A stretch of 64,000 nucleotides of DNA, from assembly GCA_036877525.1 (NCBI GenBank), contig JAZGTH010000004.1:14960001-15024000 (forward strand). The letters run 5' to 3'. The notes under the pieces were generated by a model, which was not told the DNA's origin, made no database searches, and saw nothing but the letters and a program-made list of their open reading frames with translations. The position numbers and the translations under genes are program-made. Below, in pieces: positions 14,601-23,874 of this stretch; the first letter of the stretch is position 1, and every line of letters starts with the position of its first letter. This DNA comes from Chromobotia macracanthus. Taxonomy: Eukaryota; Chordata; Actinopteri; Cypriniformes; Botiidae.

Positions 14601-17600
14601 ATGGTTGCTAGGGCATGGCTGGACAGTTTCCATGGTAATAATTAAAGACTACTTGCCAGTCTGAGTCTGGCCACCCAGACTCACAAAAGAGGCCACCCAC
14701 TTGTCTCTATGATGTTCTGATTCCTCTCACCTTTTTAAATGGTTGATAGGGTATTGTAACTGGTTGCTAGGGCATGGCTAGGAGTTAAAATGCTAGCATT
14801 TTTTGCTGCTTACTAAGCCGAGCGATATGAGCCCAGCCGCAAGGCTTTATGACATTCTGATGAGGAGCTAAGACATCACAAAGACCTGCCCAATGTTACA
14901 TCTGTGATTTTTTTTCAATAGAAGTCTATGGGGTGGTTGTACTGTAACTGGTTTCTAGGGCATGCCTATGATGTCACCATTTGTTGCTACTTGCTAAGAT
15001 GAGCGATATGAGCCCACACTCAAGTCTCTACAACACTCTGATGCAGAGCTATAACGTCACAAAATTTAGCCCAATGTTAAGTGCATGGAATTTTTCACCC
15101 ACTTTTTGGTATGCTCCATAAACATTGTACACCCTAAAAATATTGTACACCCAATCACTTCTAAATGCCATAGCACACCTCTCCTCAATAAGCCGGTCAA
15201 TTTGACCCCTCATTCATGGATCTACGACAAACTTGCAGGACAAGTTACAAACCAAAGGTTTGTCCAGAAAAGAAACAAGACAGTGATACTTTGCTTCTCA
15301 CTAATAACAAGCTTAAACAGAATAACAATATGTTGGCCTTTTTTTCAAGTTTTGGCTTTTTCTGTTTTGCTCTTGTATTAATACAAGAGCCAGGAAGAGC
15401 CGGGATATTAGGCAAAGTCCATCTGAAAAACATATTCTTGGCTGAATAACTCAAATACGTTTCAAAAGCTCTTTGAAATTAAACATGAACACAAAGTTGA
15501 GACAAAAAAGTACAATTGTATTAAAATGTTTTAGTTTTATATATAATGAAGTTACTTTATATATATTTATGTCTTTTCGTCTAAATGTAATGCACAAAAA
15601 TCAGGTTTGTATATTATCTTAGCTGGTGCCAATGATGTAACATTGCACAAGTATATGATCAGCTATTACCTTTTCTAATACATTTTATACTGATATTCAG
15701 CTTTATTAGTAGAATAGTGTATTGTTTAATTAGCATGTTTTTGTGTATTGCTTTGGTATAGATTACTGAAATTTCAACACTGTGACAACACCAATCTCTG
15801 TAAATGTTAATGTTAATAATGATTTTTTTTACCATTTTCCTCTGTCCATTCTGCGTGTACTCCACCCCTCGTGCCTGGGTCCCATCAAACAGGACACGGG
15901 TAACCATGCAACAGACCTCAGCTCTCAGGTTGAGTCTGGACAGTGCAGGGCGGAGGTAAGCACTAGCTGTACTCCATCTCTTACCTGTAGAGAGGAAGAG
16001 ATTTCACTGCTGGTGTTTACTGAGCCATTAGTGCTGTCAGTTAGAGATTTGTTGCAGTTAGAGATTTGTTTCAGCAGCTGATTGATAGCTCCTGTCCTGT
16101 CCCCAGAGCTGTTGAGAAGATGTATGCCATCACTTTCCTACATGACTTATGATTATAAAGTGGAAAATAAACAGACCTGTAGACCGTAGCTGACGTATAG
16201 ACAGAAACATTCAGACATGAGCTCTTAACAGCACAGAAACACCAACCACACAGCAAGCTGTGGCCAATATGATTGCTTTTAATGGCGATGCTAACATCTT
16301 CAAATCTTCAAAACATCTTATCAAATGTAAACAATTCATGATGAAAAATGAAATGCATTGAATGAACACTATTACACAACTTTTGCTCAGAATTTGTTGA
16401 CATTAGCTGATATAAGATTTTGGAACTTGCACAAGGGAGGACTACCACTTTTGTAACTGGTCAGGTATGATTATTACATTTACATTTAGTCATTTAGCAG
16501 ACGCTTTTATCCAAAGCGACTTACAAAGGACGAGAGCATTGAACATTTGTCTTGTACACCAACGAGCCAAGTCTACAAAGCTACATTTACAAGCGGACAT
16601 TTTATTCTGTTACTGGAGAGAAAGATGGACTAGAGACAGAATTTTTTTTTTTTTTTTGGAAGGATAGAAGGATAGGATACAGGGATAGGATAGAAGAGCA
16701 TTAGGGTTCAGACAGGTGTCTGCGAAACAGGTGTGTTTTGAGTTGTTTTTTGAAGGTTGTGATGGTCTCAGCAGATCGGGTGGAGGCAGGCAGTTCATTC
16801 CACCACAAAGGAATGGAATAGGTGAAAGTTTTACAGATTGATCTGATGCCTCGTTGTGGGGGAACGGTCAGCCGTCGTTCGTTAGCTGACCGTAGCTGGC
16901 GGGAGGGGACATATGTCTATTAGGATATTACTAATAACAACCACCACCAACACTCAAAAAACACACAGCACCACCCCTGCGCTGCGAGCGGCACCATGCA
17001 CATTTATTTCCAAAAATATGAAAATGCACTTTTGACTTGTTTCAAAGTGGGAAAAAAAAGGGATTGCAGTAGCATGCTTAAATACTATTGAGGAGGCTAA
17101 TTTCAGTCATTTTTTTAAATATTTCGCAACATAAATGACAGGCTTACCTCTGTGGATGGTCATATCCATCCACCCAACTCCCTCCTGCTGGTATCCATTC
17201 ATATCGTTTGTGAGGGGGTATCCTGCCTGCTGCCCTGCTGCGATGAATGCGTGATGCAGCAGGTGGTCAGTCTTTCCACGCATGACGTGCAGCGGACCGT
17301 CGCCTCCTCTGTACCGATCCGCTCCCAGCTCATGCGTCTGGGCCTTTCGGAAGTAAGGAAGACAATGATCGTAGTCCCAGCTATCAGCCCCTTCCCTCTG
17401 CCAACGGTTGTAGTCTTCTGCGTGCCCGCGAATGTACACCATAGCATTGAGCGAGGACGAGCCACCCCAAACACGCCCACGAGGCCAGTACATCACCCTG
17501 TTGTCCATGTGCGTCTGAGGCAATGTGTGGTAAAACCAGTTATATTTGTCATCACAGAGGTTGTAGGTCAGAGCAGCAGGCATATGAATCTTCCAGGACA

Positions 17601-17886
17601 GACGTGTGCTGCCCAGCTGCATATCTTTGGGTCCCGCCTCCAGAATCAGCACAGAATCAGATGCATTCTCTGACAGGCGGTTGGCCAGAACACAGCCTGC
17701 AGAACCAGCCCCAACAATCACATAGCTGTAGGATGGTGTGATAGTGTTTACCATGGTACCGTTGTACCTGGTCTGGTGTATGTGCTGCAGTAATACAGGT
17801 GTGAGGTGTGATTGCAGGACACTGGCATACCGGCATAGGCCTGCAGTGAGCCTCACAGATGCAAAGAAACACAGCATACTGACCAT
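983..17886 (-). CDS. chdh: choline dehydrogenase, mitochondrial (7 coding exons)
   Basis: This gene encodes the FAD-dependent GMC-family enzyme of the inner mitochondrial membrane that oxidises choline to betaine aldehyde and passes electrons to the respiratory chain. Coding exons in transcript order are 17886-17148, 15984-15833, 10570-10441, 8060-7926, 6586-6444, 1726-1624 and 1425-983. Every junction is GT-AG and phases agree, giving 1845 nt or 614 residues, close to the roughly 594 of the human protein. Residues 1-45 are rich in Arg and hydrophobics with no acidic residue, as in a mitochondrial presequence. GAGSAG at 59-64 and Glu83 are the FAD-binding Rossmann motif. GMC signature 1 lies near 137-160 and signature 2 near 309-323. 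His523 (in AYHPSCTCKMG) and Asn567 (in SGNLNAPT) are the catalytic pair by homology to choline oxidase. The start is the first Met of the open exon; Met4 or Met45 are possible alternatives. il17rb lies upstream on the same strand. Confidence 0.95.
1624..1726 (-). CDS. chdh: chdh coding exon 6
   Basis: A 103-nt exon reading VHVGPMRSTSVGWIKLKS and ending HPIIQPNYLST, a segment conserved in choline dehydrogenases. The acceptor GTGTGCAG and donor GTAAGT are both strong. No single long open frame covers it, so it is found only by homology and splice sites. Confidence 0.93.
1727..3330. other. chdh intron 6, 5' stretch without recognised element
   Basis: No gene or clear transposon is recognised. 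It contains an A31 run followed by (TA)n at 2886-2954, which may be the tail of an old retroposon. Confidence 0.5.
2886..2954. repeat. poly(A) plus (TA)n microsatellite
   Basis: An uninterrupted run of about 31 A residues is followed directly by about 18 TA units. Short open frames across it are artefacts. Confidence 0.95.
3335..4250 (+). mobile_element. L2-like non-LTR retrotransposon fragment (RT 3' part)
   Basis: Broken reading frames give TPGVPQGSVLAPLLF, NLGVVFDDQL, IQNATARLVFNQPKR and LLILLHWLPV, signatures of the RT C-terminal region of fish L2-type LINEs. Stops and frameshifts interrupt it, and the usual YADD appears as YAND. It is a dead, 5'-truncated copy in a chdh intron. Confidence 0.85.
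4225..4520 (+). repeat. dispersed fish repeat (AACCCATC / GTGGGCAGC type)
   Basis: The segment has the AATTTAACCCATC, ACACACACACCCAGAGC and GGGGAGCAATTGGGG blocks that I recognise as a common non-autonomous repeat of fish genomes. It follows the L2-like fragment. The family name is not assigned. Confidence 0.55.
5050..5099 (+). repeat. left terminal inverted repeat of Tc1-like element
   Basis: Perfect 50-bp inverted match to 6091-6140, with weaker similarity continuing about 13 bp inward. Confidence 0.97.
5169..5923 (+). pseudogene. truncated Tc1-like transposase
   Basis: The frame reads QKRRRFLWAKAHLKW, then after a disruption SLMVWGCMSACGMGSLHIW, then FQHDNARPHTA and ACSPDLSPIENIWRIIKRKM to a TAA at 5921-5923. 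The second Asp and final Glu of the DD34E triad are present (DN and SPIEN). The first Asp sits in a broken segment ending LWSD. The N-terminal helix-turn-helix domains are absent. Confidence 0.9.
6091..6140 (-). repeat. right terminal inverted repeat of Tc1-like element
   Basis: Perfect 50-bp inverted match to 5050-5099, ending at a TA target site. Confidence 0.97.
6444..6586 (-). CDS. chdh: chdh coding exon 5
   Basis: A 143-nt exon reading YGATAHLESGGFIRSRTG to KIEAFQ, with the family motif DIQFHFLPSQVIDHGR. The acceptor is GGTTGTAG and the donor GTACTT; phase 1 in and 0 out. Confidence 0.95.
6640..7290. other. chdh intron 4 sequence, start of repeat-rich tract
   Basis: No gene is seen. 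From about 6740 the sequence has the style of the intronic repeat that recurs to 10050. Confidence 0.45.
7300..7860 (+). repeat. intronic dispersed repeat, copy 1
   Basis: This stretch contains the blocks GGATTTTCTGAAAA, GAACTTTTAAATACTCCTCC, GTTGCCATGGCAAGGCGG and GCACCACCAACTGGCAACAG in that order. The same ordered blocks recur at about 8310-8850 and 9420-9900, so one repeat family accounts for most of the two introns around exon 4. Confidence 0.8.
7926..8060 (-). CDS. chdh: chdh coding exon 4
   Basis: A 135-nt exon reading GVGRNLQDHLELYVQHQC to WLLNFTG, including the conserved NLQDHL motif of the GMC fold. The acceptor is TGTTGACAG and the donor GTGATA; phases are 1 in and 1 out. Confidence 0.95.
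8310..8850 (+). repeat. intronic dispersed repeat, copy 2, split by microsatellite
   Basis: The ordered blocks GGATTTTCTAAAA, GAACTTTTAAATATACCTCC, GTTGCCATGGCAAGGTGG and GCCACCGACTGGCAACAGG match the copy at 7300-7860. The simple repeats at 8595-8772 are inserted or expanded inside it. Confidence 0.8.
8595..8772. repeat. (TA)n microsatellite and 12-bp satellite
   Basis: About 27 TA units are followed by a degenerate zone and then exactly six tandem copies of CATGATATGATA at 8701-8772. Open frames of repeated MYHI across this zone are artefacts. Confidence 0.97.
9420..9900 (+). repeat. intronic dispersed repeat, copy 3
   Basis: The blocks AATTTTTAAATACTCCTCC, GTTGCCATGGCAAGGCAAC and GTGCCACCAACTAGCAA recur here. 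A further partial unit with GTGCCACCAACTGGCAG follows at about 9830. Confidence 0.75.
10441..10570 (-). CDS. chdh: chdh coding exon 3
   Basis: A 130-nt exon carrying GMC oxidoreductase signature 2 (GAINSPQLLLLSGVG). The acceptor ATTTCAG and the donor GTGAAA flank it; it enters at phase 0 and leaves at phase 1 inside a Gly codon. Confidence 0.95.
10620..11490. other. chdh intron 2 sequence without recognised gene
   Basis: No coding or family signature was recognised. A (TA)n run lies at about 11309-11330. Confidence 0.5.
11500..12310 (+). mobile_element. decayed Tc1-like transposon remnant
   Basis: Broken frames give LHKNGQGYKKISKALL (helix-turn-helix region), VKHGGGSILLLGCMSAAGVG, FQHDNVPKHTSKVTGSF and SMSPNLNPIKHLWGVLKR. 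The last motif has Lys where the catalytic Glu normally stands (NPIE). The first Asp region is deleted. I see no terminal inverted repeats. Confidence 0.85.
12321..12939. mobile_element. non-autonomous DNA element with 14-bp TIRs
   Basis: A 619-bp segment starts CTGCATTTACACTG and ends with its perfect inverted copy CAGTGTAAATGCAG. Inner sequence repeats GATCTGA-like words in both orientations. There is no coding capacity and no clear target-site duplication; it resembles hAT-type miniature elements of fish. Confidence 0.65.
12945..14275. other. chdh intron 2 sequence without recognised gene
   Basis: Nothing was recognised. Two overlapping open frames near 13109-13553 (about 105 codons on opposite strands) match no family I know. 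Confidence 0.45.
14280..15305 (+). repeat. GGTTGCTAGGG-type composite repeat, copy A (degenerate)
   Basis: Many short GGTTGCTAGGG units are interspersed with blocks such as GATGTTCTG and CACACCTCTCCTCAATAAGC. The right part matches 27180-27290 closely. A weak match to the family's end hairpin lies near 15285-15305. Confidence 0.75.
15306..15830. other. chdh intron 2 sequence with 22-bp palindrome
   Basis: No gene is recognised. A perfect 22-bp palindrome centred on TATTAATA lies at 15369-15390. Confidence 0.5.
15833..15984 (-). CDS. chdh: chdh coding exon 2
   Basis: A 152-nt exon that completes the Gly codon and reads KRWSTASAYLRPALSR and onward to NGQRKM, a segment conserved in choline dehydrogenases. 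The acceptor is CTCTACAG and the donor is GTAAAA; it ends at phase 0. Confidence 0.93.
16470..16930 (+). repeat. dispersed fish repeat (CATTTAGCAGACGC type)
   Basis: It begins with CATTTAGCAGACGCTTTTAT and CCAAAGCGACTTACA, one of the commonest dispersed sequences of teleost genomes, probably a non-autonomous DNA transposon. The rest up to about 16930 is similar to the body of that repeat as I remember it. Confidence 0.65.
17148..17886 (-). CDS. chdh: chdh coding exon 1
   Basis: Encodes residues 1-246 plus the first base of Gly247: the presequence, the FAD-binding GAGSAG motif and GMC signature 1 (GRVWGGSSSLNAMVYIRG). The exon ends at 17148 before a GTAAGC donor, phase 1. It probably extends 5' to about 17933 as untranslated sequence after an acceptor ending in TTTCTCAG. 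Confidence 0.95.
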
Positions 17887-17933
17887 TCAGCTGAGGACCT
17901 CAAACATTCAAAGCCCTACTGTCTTCAGCAGCC
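17887..17933 (-). promoter_or_regulatory. chdh: chdh 5' UTR segment with a 6-codon upstream ORF
   Basis: Minus-strand sequence after a TTTCTCAG acceptor (exon start 17933) contains an ATG at 17907-17905. It opens a 6-codon frame ending in TGA at 17889-17887, directly abutting the chdh ATG at 17886 in the same frame. Such a small upstream ORF can tune initiation or re-initiation. Confidence 0.55.
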
Positions 17934-17939
17934 CTGAGA

Positions 17940-18980
17940 AAGAATGAAACACTGTTTATTCGTAATGCTAGCAGGGTTTCCATCTTTAGAAGTCTTCCAC
18001 CTTTAAAGGTCTTCTCGGGTCCAAATATTTACACCTGACCCGAATCACCAAGAAACACAGAGAGAAATCCTAGTTGCCTGGCAACAAGTTTTGGCCCACT
18101 GTTTCTTTGATTTTCATTTATTTAGCTTATTTATTATTACTTTATATGTACACTCACTGTGTACAGTTCAGGTCTTTTCGTGCCTAAACACAATTTATTT
18201 TAAATGACCAGAGACCGAGGCCATTAATATCAGACCCATGTCTGGGGCACTCATTAAAATTTTAGATCCACTCAAGGGTTTTCAGATCTAAGTAGATTTG
18301 TGAAGACCTCTAGTTTCTACACTTTTGGACCAAGAAAATTTCCTGACTTTAATTATTACTGAAGAAGGATTTGAACAAATTAATTCTCTGTGGGAGCTCA
18401 GTAAAGTGACGCAAGGGATTTTGACATTGACGAGAGAAAAGACAGCAGCATTGAGAATTAAACTGGAAACCTATTTATAAACTACTGGGCTGTTATCAAC
18501 TGCCGGCTACATGATTTGTCATTGTTAACATTAAAATCAACATCAAATTTAGTTAGTTAGAAGCATTTTTTCGTCCCATAACCAGTAACAGATTTCAGAC
18601 TACTTTAAAAGGCCCTTATATTACATCTGTCCTTCAGCCTTATACGTAAACTGATTTTATCTTTTAATTGCTTTCAGCTCTGATCCTTGTCACCACTACA
18701 AAATACAGCTTTGTTTCTAGTAATGGCTGCTTTAAACTTCCTTGACACACATGATTTATTATTAAGATAAATGTTTAATTTGTTAACACAGATGTTAATA
18801 CAGTAACTGTCAGAAATACTATTTCAATAATTATCCTCAAAAAAACAACTTTAACTTTTCACAAGTGTCCTCCAATCACACACTTAAACACACAGACACA
18901 GACAGAATAAATCCGTTGTTTTTTTATGCCAGAGATATCAGATTTTGGTCTGAGGAAGCTTTGCAAAATAACTTGCACAA
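17940..18980. other. presumed chdh first intron, no recognised element
   Basis: AT-rich sequence with no coding signature recognised. Confidence 0.45.
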
Positions 18981-18989
18981 CACACACTT

Positions 18990-19255
18990 GCACTTTCACA
19001 CACTCACACGCACACTGGTTTCATGTTTTATAGGGACACTCCCTAGACATAATGGTTTCTAAACTGTACGAACTGTATATTTTATCCCCCTACAATAGCC
19101 CTACCCCTAAGCTTACTCATTAAAGAAAACTTTACGCTAGATTTTAAAAAACATCTTTCTGTATGATTTATAAGCTTGTTTCCATATGGGGACCTCAATA
19201 ATATCCCCACAAGACACAGTAAATTCCAGTACACACTGATACACACACACTCTCT
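18990..19255 (+). repeat. dispersed fish repeat (TTTATAGGGACACT type)
   Basis: Blocks GTTTTATAGGGACACTCCCT, CCCCTACAATAGCCCTACCC, TATGATTTATAAGCTTGTTT and ATGGGGACCTCAA are in the order of a known abundant teleost repeat. It has no coding capacity. Confidence 0.6.
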
Positions 19256-19259
19256 CCTT

Positions 19260-20210
19260 CACTCACGCTCTCTCTCCATAACATACACACCCCAGCCGCA
19301 TGTTAAGTGTTATTCAGTGTTTTATTTCAGCACCAACAGACCTGATGTGCTTAGGTTTGATTAACATGTGGAGGAGTATCATGCAGGTTTGGAAAGAATC
19401 AGGGCGAGTAAATGATGACTTATTTATAGTTTCAGTAAACTGTGGCTTCACTGTTACCATCAGCAACATTTCTAGGCTATCGATAGGTCAGTGGGGAACA
19501 ACTTTCTCACACCTCAGGCAAAATCAATCTGCATTCCAATCAGCAGTTCCATAGCATCACCCTAAAACCCCCCCTTAACACACTTCACATGCCCCACCCA
19601 CTCCAACAGCAAAAGTAAGGCTGAGGTCTAAGACTCTGGAGACCAGCTAGCCCTCAAAATTATTCTGGAGGAGTCTGAAGACTCCATTTGTTTGCTTATT
19701 TTGGTCTTTGCAGTGAAACATGAGACAGAAGAACTGAGACGAGAAACTGACAGCTCAGCTAAAAACATGTTGACTGCACAAAGCAGGAGAGCAGTCAGAC
19801 AGCACAACAGACAAGAAACAGAAAACATTATCATTTTATAATATTGTGATTTCTACAAAAATGTTATTGTGTAATTTGCTGCTTTCATAAGTGTTTGCAT
19901 GTGTTTCACAATTGATCACTTTTGTAGCCACCCAACAGTCTGTACTGTGTACAGACTGCTTTCCATCTCAAACACAGAAAACACAAACTGGTCATCACAC
20001 GGTCAACTGACTGAGAATGTCCCCTCAGTTTTATATTAAAACTGTCTTCTGAGTGATTGTCACAATTAAAACATGTCAAATAAAGGTGTGTTACTTTCAC
20101 CTGAGACATTAGACTATCTATGTCTAAGCTGTAGACTAGCTAGCTTAAGCTACTTCATTCTATTTAGATTGATTACTTATTTCTTTGTAATGTTCATGTG
20201 TAGGCAATGC
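19260..20210. other. presumed chdh first intron, no recognised element
   Basis: CA-rich patches occur near 19225-19300. No gene was recognised. Confidence 0.45.
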
Positions 20211-20214
20211 AAAG

Positions 20215-21280
20215 TGTCTCAGGTTACATATGTACCCTGAGTCAGGGAACAAGATGCTGCATCAAGAAGCTGACGCTATAGGGTAGCGCTTCAGGTGTGC
20301 CCAGGTCTGCACACATGCACAATCATGCCAATTTATGACCAAGTTTAAGATACGCGCCAAATAGATGATAAAAGGCACTTGCAACAAACATCACTAGACA
20401 CCTACTGGAATGAGCTCTGATTCCTAGATGTAAAGTCATACCACGCACCTTGTAGAGCGATAGCATTAGTAATACAATAAGACAAACGCTGCTTGGTGAC
20501 TGCCACTGGCCTGAGTGGTAGACACAGATCCTTAAAGCAACGGGACAAAGCAAATGTAGCCTCTTTTGGTCTGGTGATTCACGCAGCAGAGGGGGGAAAG
20601 CTTGCAATATCAAAGGCTGACCAGCCATAGAAGGCAGTTCATAGGTAGGTTCATAATCAGCTTTAACCATGACTGGGGCAAAGTCCAAGCAGGAGGAGGC
20701 TTCTGAAAAGACCTGCAACTTCCCAAACTGCCTCGCCGAACAGGCCCTGAGGTGCAACCAGGGCCTGTTTAGGCATTATCTTTACCTAGGGGCTTATCTT
20801 TGTTTCTAATGCCAGAGAGGATAAGCCACAGATGTCTCTCTGTAGCCACCATACCCGCCATTGAATGGCCAATAACATGGGCTGTCTGCTTGGTGGCACG
20901 AAGAGCAAGATCAGTAGCCCTGCAGAGCTCTTTAACCACCTCTGGCCCTAACCCTTCGCCGAGGTCTAGATCCTGAAGCAGGTCAGCCTGGTAAGCCTGC
21001 AATATGGTCATCATACACAAGGCTGCACCAGCCTGACCTGCTCCCGCACACGACTTACCCACCAAGCAAGTTATGACATGGTATGGCTTGGAGGGTAACG
21101 TGGGTTTCCTCCACAACAATGTTGTTGAGAGGGAGAGATAGCCTGTTAACGTCTCTTCCACCCTTGGCATTGCTCCGTACCTATGCTTGTCTAACCCGGC
21201 TACCATGATGATCCCGAAGACAAGAAGCTAGTGACGTCTGTTGCAAGTGCCTTTTATCATCTATGTGGCATGCATCATTA
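20215..21280 (-). mobile_element. DIRS-like retrotransposon fragment (gag-type ORF and termini)
   Basis: The minus strand encodes ETLTGYLSLSTTLLWRKPTL and YQADLLQDLDLGEG, then LALRATKQTAHVIGHSMAGM, matching the ORF1/gag of fish DIRS-like elements. Inverted flanks support this: AAAAGGCACTTGCAAC near 20371 is the inverted copy of GTTGCAAGTGCCTTTT near 21240. RT and tyrosine recombinase are absent, so this is an internally deleted copy. Confidence 0.75.
20769..21206 (-). pseudogene. DIRS-like gag/ORF1 fragment
   Basis: A 145-codon frame carries the helical block ALRATKQTAHVIGHSMAGMV followed by ERHLWLILSGI. A second fragment (20757-20323) continues the same ORF region out of frame. Both are truncated relative to a complete ORF1. 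Confidence 0.7.
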
Positions 21281-21284
21281 TGTC

Positions 21285-22015
21285 ACATGACCTTGGACTT
21301 GGCCATAAATTGCCGTGACTGCACGTGTTCAGACCCAGGTGCATCTGAAGCGCTTCCCCATTGCATCAGCTTCCTGATGAAATGTTGCATTTCCTTGGAA
21401 AGGGTATTATTTCTTTTTACCAGACCAATAAATGTACCTGAATCTAAGAGTAACATTATGCAAATGTAAAACTGCCCAATAGCCTGAATTGTGATAGCAG
21501 AATAATTTATTTTCATAAGTGGAGAGAAAATGAAAGGTGCTTCTCGGACAAACGTTTAGCAAATATCATCTAAACATCTGTTGTGTTTTCTCGCATGATT
21601 TGGCAAGATGGCTTGCTGCTGCTTTCCTGTCTGTTTGTATGGTTGTATATTGGTCTCAAATTGCTGCTCACTCTTGATCTACAACTCAGTCACTCCTGGA
21701 TATTCACACCTTATTTATGGACATTTCCAAGACGGGCGTGGAGCACATTTTTAACCAATTGCACAGTTCTTCTTGCAACCAATTTCTTCTTGCACAGTTT
21801 GAATTTATGTTCATCACTAAACACTTTTTTTGTGAATTAGTTCCTGCCGACTGTTTATATTTTGTAAATTTATTTACCAGTTTTGAAGCTCAGCTTCTAT
21901 TTTTTCTACTCTAATGGTCCTGTTTTGTTAGGGGTAATATACTAACAAAACTGTCCTCCACACTCAACCAAGTATTTAATACAGCAATTTAATGAATTTA
22001 TTGGCAGTATTTCGA
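21285..22015. other. unassigned intronic sequence
   Basis: No gene was recognised. The start of the adjacent L2-like piece is indistinct. Confidence 0.4.
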
Positions 22016-22019
22016 CAAA

Positions 22020-23268
22020 TTATGACCTTTTTTTTTGTTGGTGGGCGATTTTAACATCCACGTATGCTGTCAGTCTAATCCTTTATCAAAGGAGTTTCTT
22101 AACCTCATTGACTCTTTTAGCTTGGTCCAATGGATAAAAGACTCCACTCACATTCAGAGTAACACTCTGGACCATGCACTTTCCTATGGGTTTGCAATAT
22201 TAATGTATACAACTCCCTGCTCTCAAATGTAATCAGTGCTTTATGAAGTCTCATTCACATTTGGTTTTTGACTCACCATTACCTGACTTGGATGCTGACA
22301 GCATCTTAGTGTATTAAATTCCGCTTTGCTAGATGTTTTAAATGCCATTGCTCCGCTCAAGCCTTGTAAGCCCAAACCTAAATTTGACCTGTGGCTTAAT
22401 TCTGATACGTGACTTTTAAGACAAGCATGTATAAAGGTTGGGCACAAATGGACAAAGGATAAATTACATAGATAATTTCAATTTTTCCAAGACAGCTTAC
22501 CTATGTTTCTTCAAATACTTGTAAGACACAATCACTAACATTAACCTTCCTTTCTATAAATAAGTGTCTCATAACAGGCTCCGTTCCTGATGCCATTAAA
22601 GTGGCTCACTTCATTACTCAAGAAACTTTCACTGGATTTCTCTATTCTGAACAACATCCGTCCTATTTCTGTCCTACCTCTAAGGTATTGGAAAAGATTC
22701 TGTAATGTAACAGTATTTTTTTTTTTTTAATATTTCAGTCTGATTTTAGGTCTGCTCATAGCACTGAATTTGCCCTCTTGAGAGTTTTACATTTTTTAGC
22801 TACTGACTATGGCAGCTCTGTGGTCCTTGTATCTTTTAGATTTATTTGCAGCATTTGATGCTGTTGACCACCCTACTCTGGTATATAGACTAGAGTGTGG
22901 GGATAAAAGAAACAGTCCTCAAGTGGTCTAAGTCCTATTTATGACTAACAGACAATTGTTAGTCAAATTAGATATTTTTTCCTTTTCTGCCATTCACCTC
23001 ACATGTGGCCTCCCTCAAGGCTCAATCTTGGCACCTTTCTTTTTTTCTATGTACATGTTACCTTTGGGTACCATTCCAAGACATGGGGTGTCCTTCCAGT
23101 TCAATGCCAAGGACACCCAGATCTATTTACCAATTAAGATAAATCCTTCAGCATTTTTATCTCTTCTCTGCTTAGATGAGGTTAAATGTTGGCTTGCCCA
23201 AAATTTCTTATCTTTAAATGAAGATAAAACTGAGCTAATTGCTTCTGGTTTTGTTTAGTATTCTATCT
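22020..23268 (+). mobile_element. L2-like non-LTR retrotransposon fragment (endonuclease and RT)
   Basis: VGDFNIHV and SNTLDHALSYG are the endonuclease C-terminal motifs. HLTCGLPQGSILAPFFF and WLAQNFLSLNEDKTELI are RT motifs. The polymerase site reads AKDTQIYLP where a functional copy has ADDTQIYLP. Stops and frameshifts are frequent. Confidence 0.88.
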
Positions 23269-23315
23269 TCTAAGTGTTACCTTCTAAGTATAATTCGTTC
23301 CAGTGTTTTATTAGT

Positions 23316-23869
23316 GTTGCTTGCGAAGCAAAGCATCACTATTACTCTCCATCATACTACTACTACTACTTTTTCTGGACAAATCTCCGGTACATAATTC
23401 GTCCAGTACAATAATTCGGGCATCAGAACATTAGTTCTGACTAGAAACAAGTGAGTGGCCTCTTTTGACTCAGAGTGGCAAATAGTCTTGCCATGGAAAC
23501 TGTCCAGCCATGCACTAGCAACCATTTAGAGCACCCTAGCAACCAACATGAATTGGCTATATCTTAGCACCAGAACATCACATTCACGCACACACACAAA
23601 TCCGTCTATTGGTTTTACCCCATTAACTGTCCAGCTGCACCCTAGCAACCTCATAACATCATCAATATGTCATATTGTAGTATATCTATCATGCTAAATC
23701 ATGCTAGCATCATGCCATTTCATGCTAAAATATGCTAAATCATGTTAGCATTGTGTTAAAATATGTTAGCATCATGTGGAAACATGTTAGCATTGTTTAA
23801 ATATTCCAGAGTTTTGCCACAGCAAGCACTAGATGGGTACATTTTCTTCAGAAAATGTACCCATCTAGT
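23316..23869 (+). repeat. hairpin-ended composite repeat, copy B
   Basis: The 554-bp unit begins with hairpin TTGCTTGCGAAGCAA (23317-23331) and ends with a 19-bp-arm hairpin (23828-23846 / 23851-23869, loop TTCA). Between them are inverted GGTTGCTAGGG blocks and a CATGCTAGCAT-type minisatellite. Copies A, C and D share these parts. Confidence 0.8.
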
Positions 23870-23874
23870 TAACA

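Noticed and set aside
17152..17872. Several open frames overlapping chdh exon 1 on both strands (173, 93, 72 and 71 codons)
   Set aside because: They are shadows of the conserved, GC-richer chdh exon; only the 259-codon frame matches a protein family.
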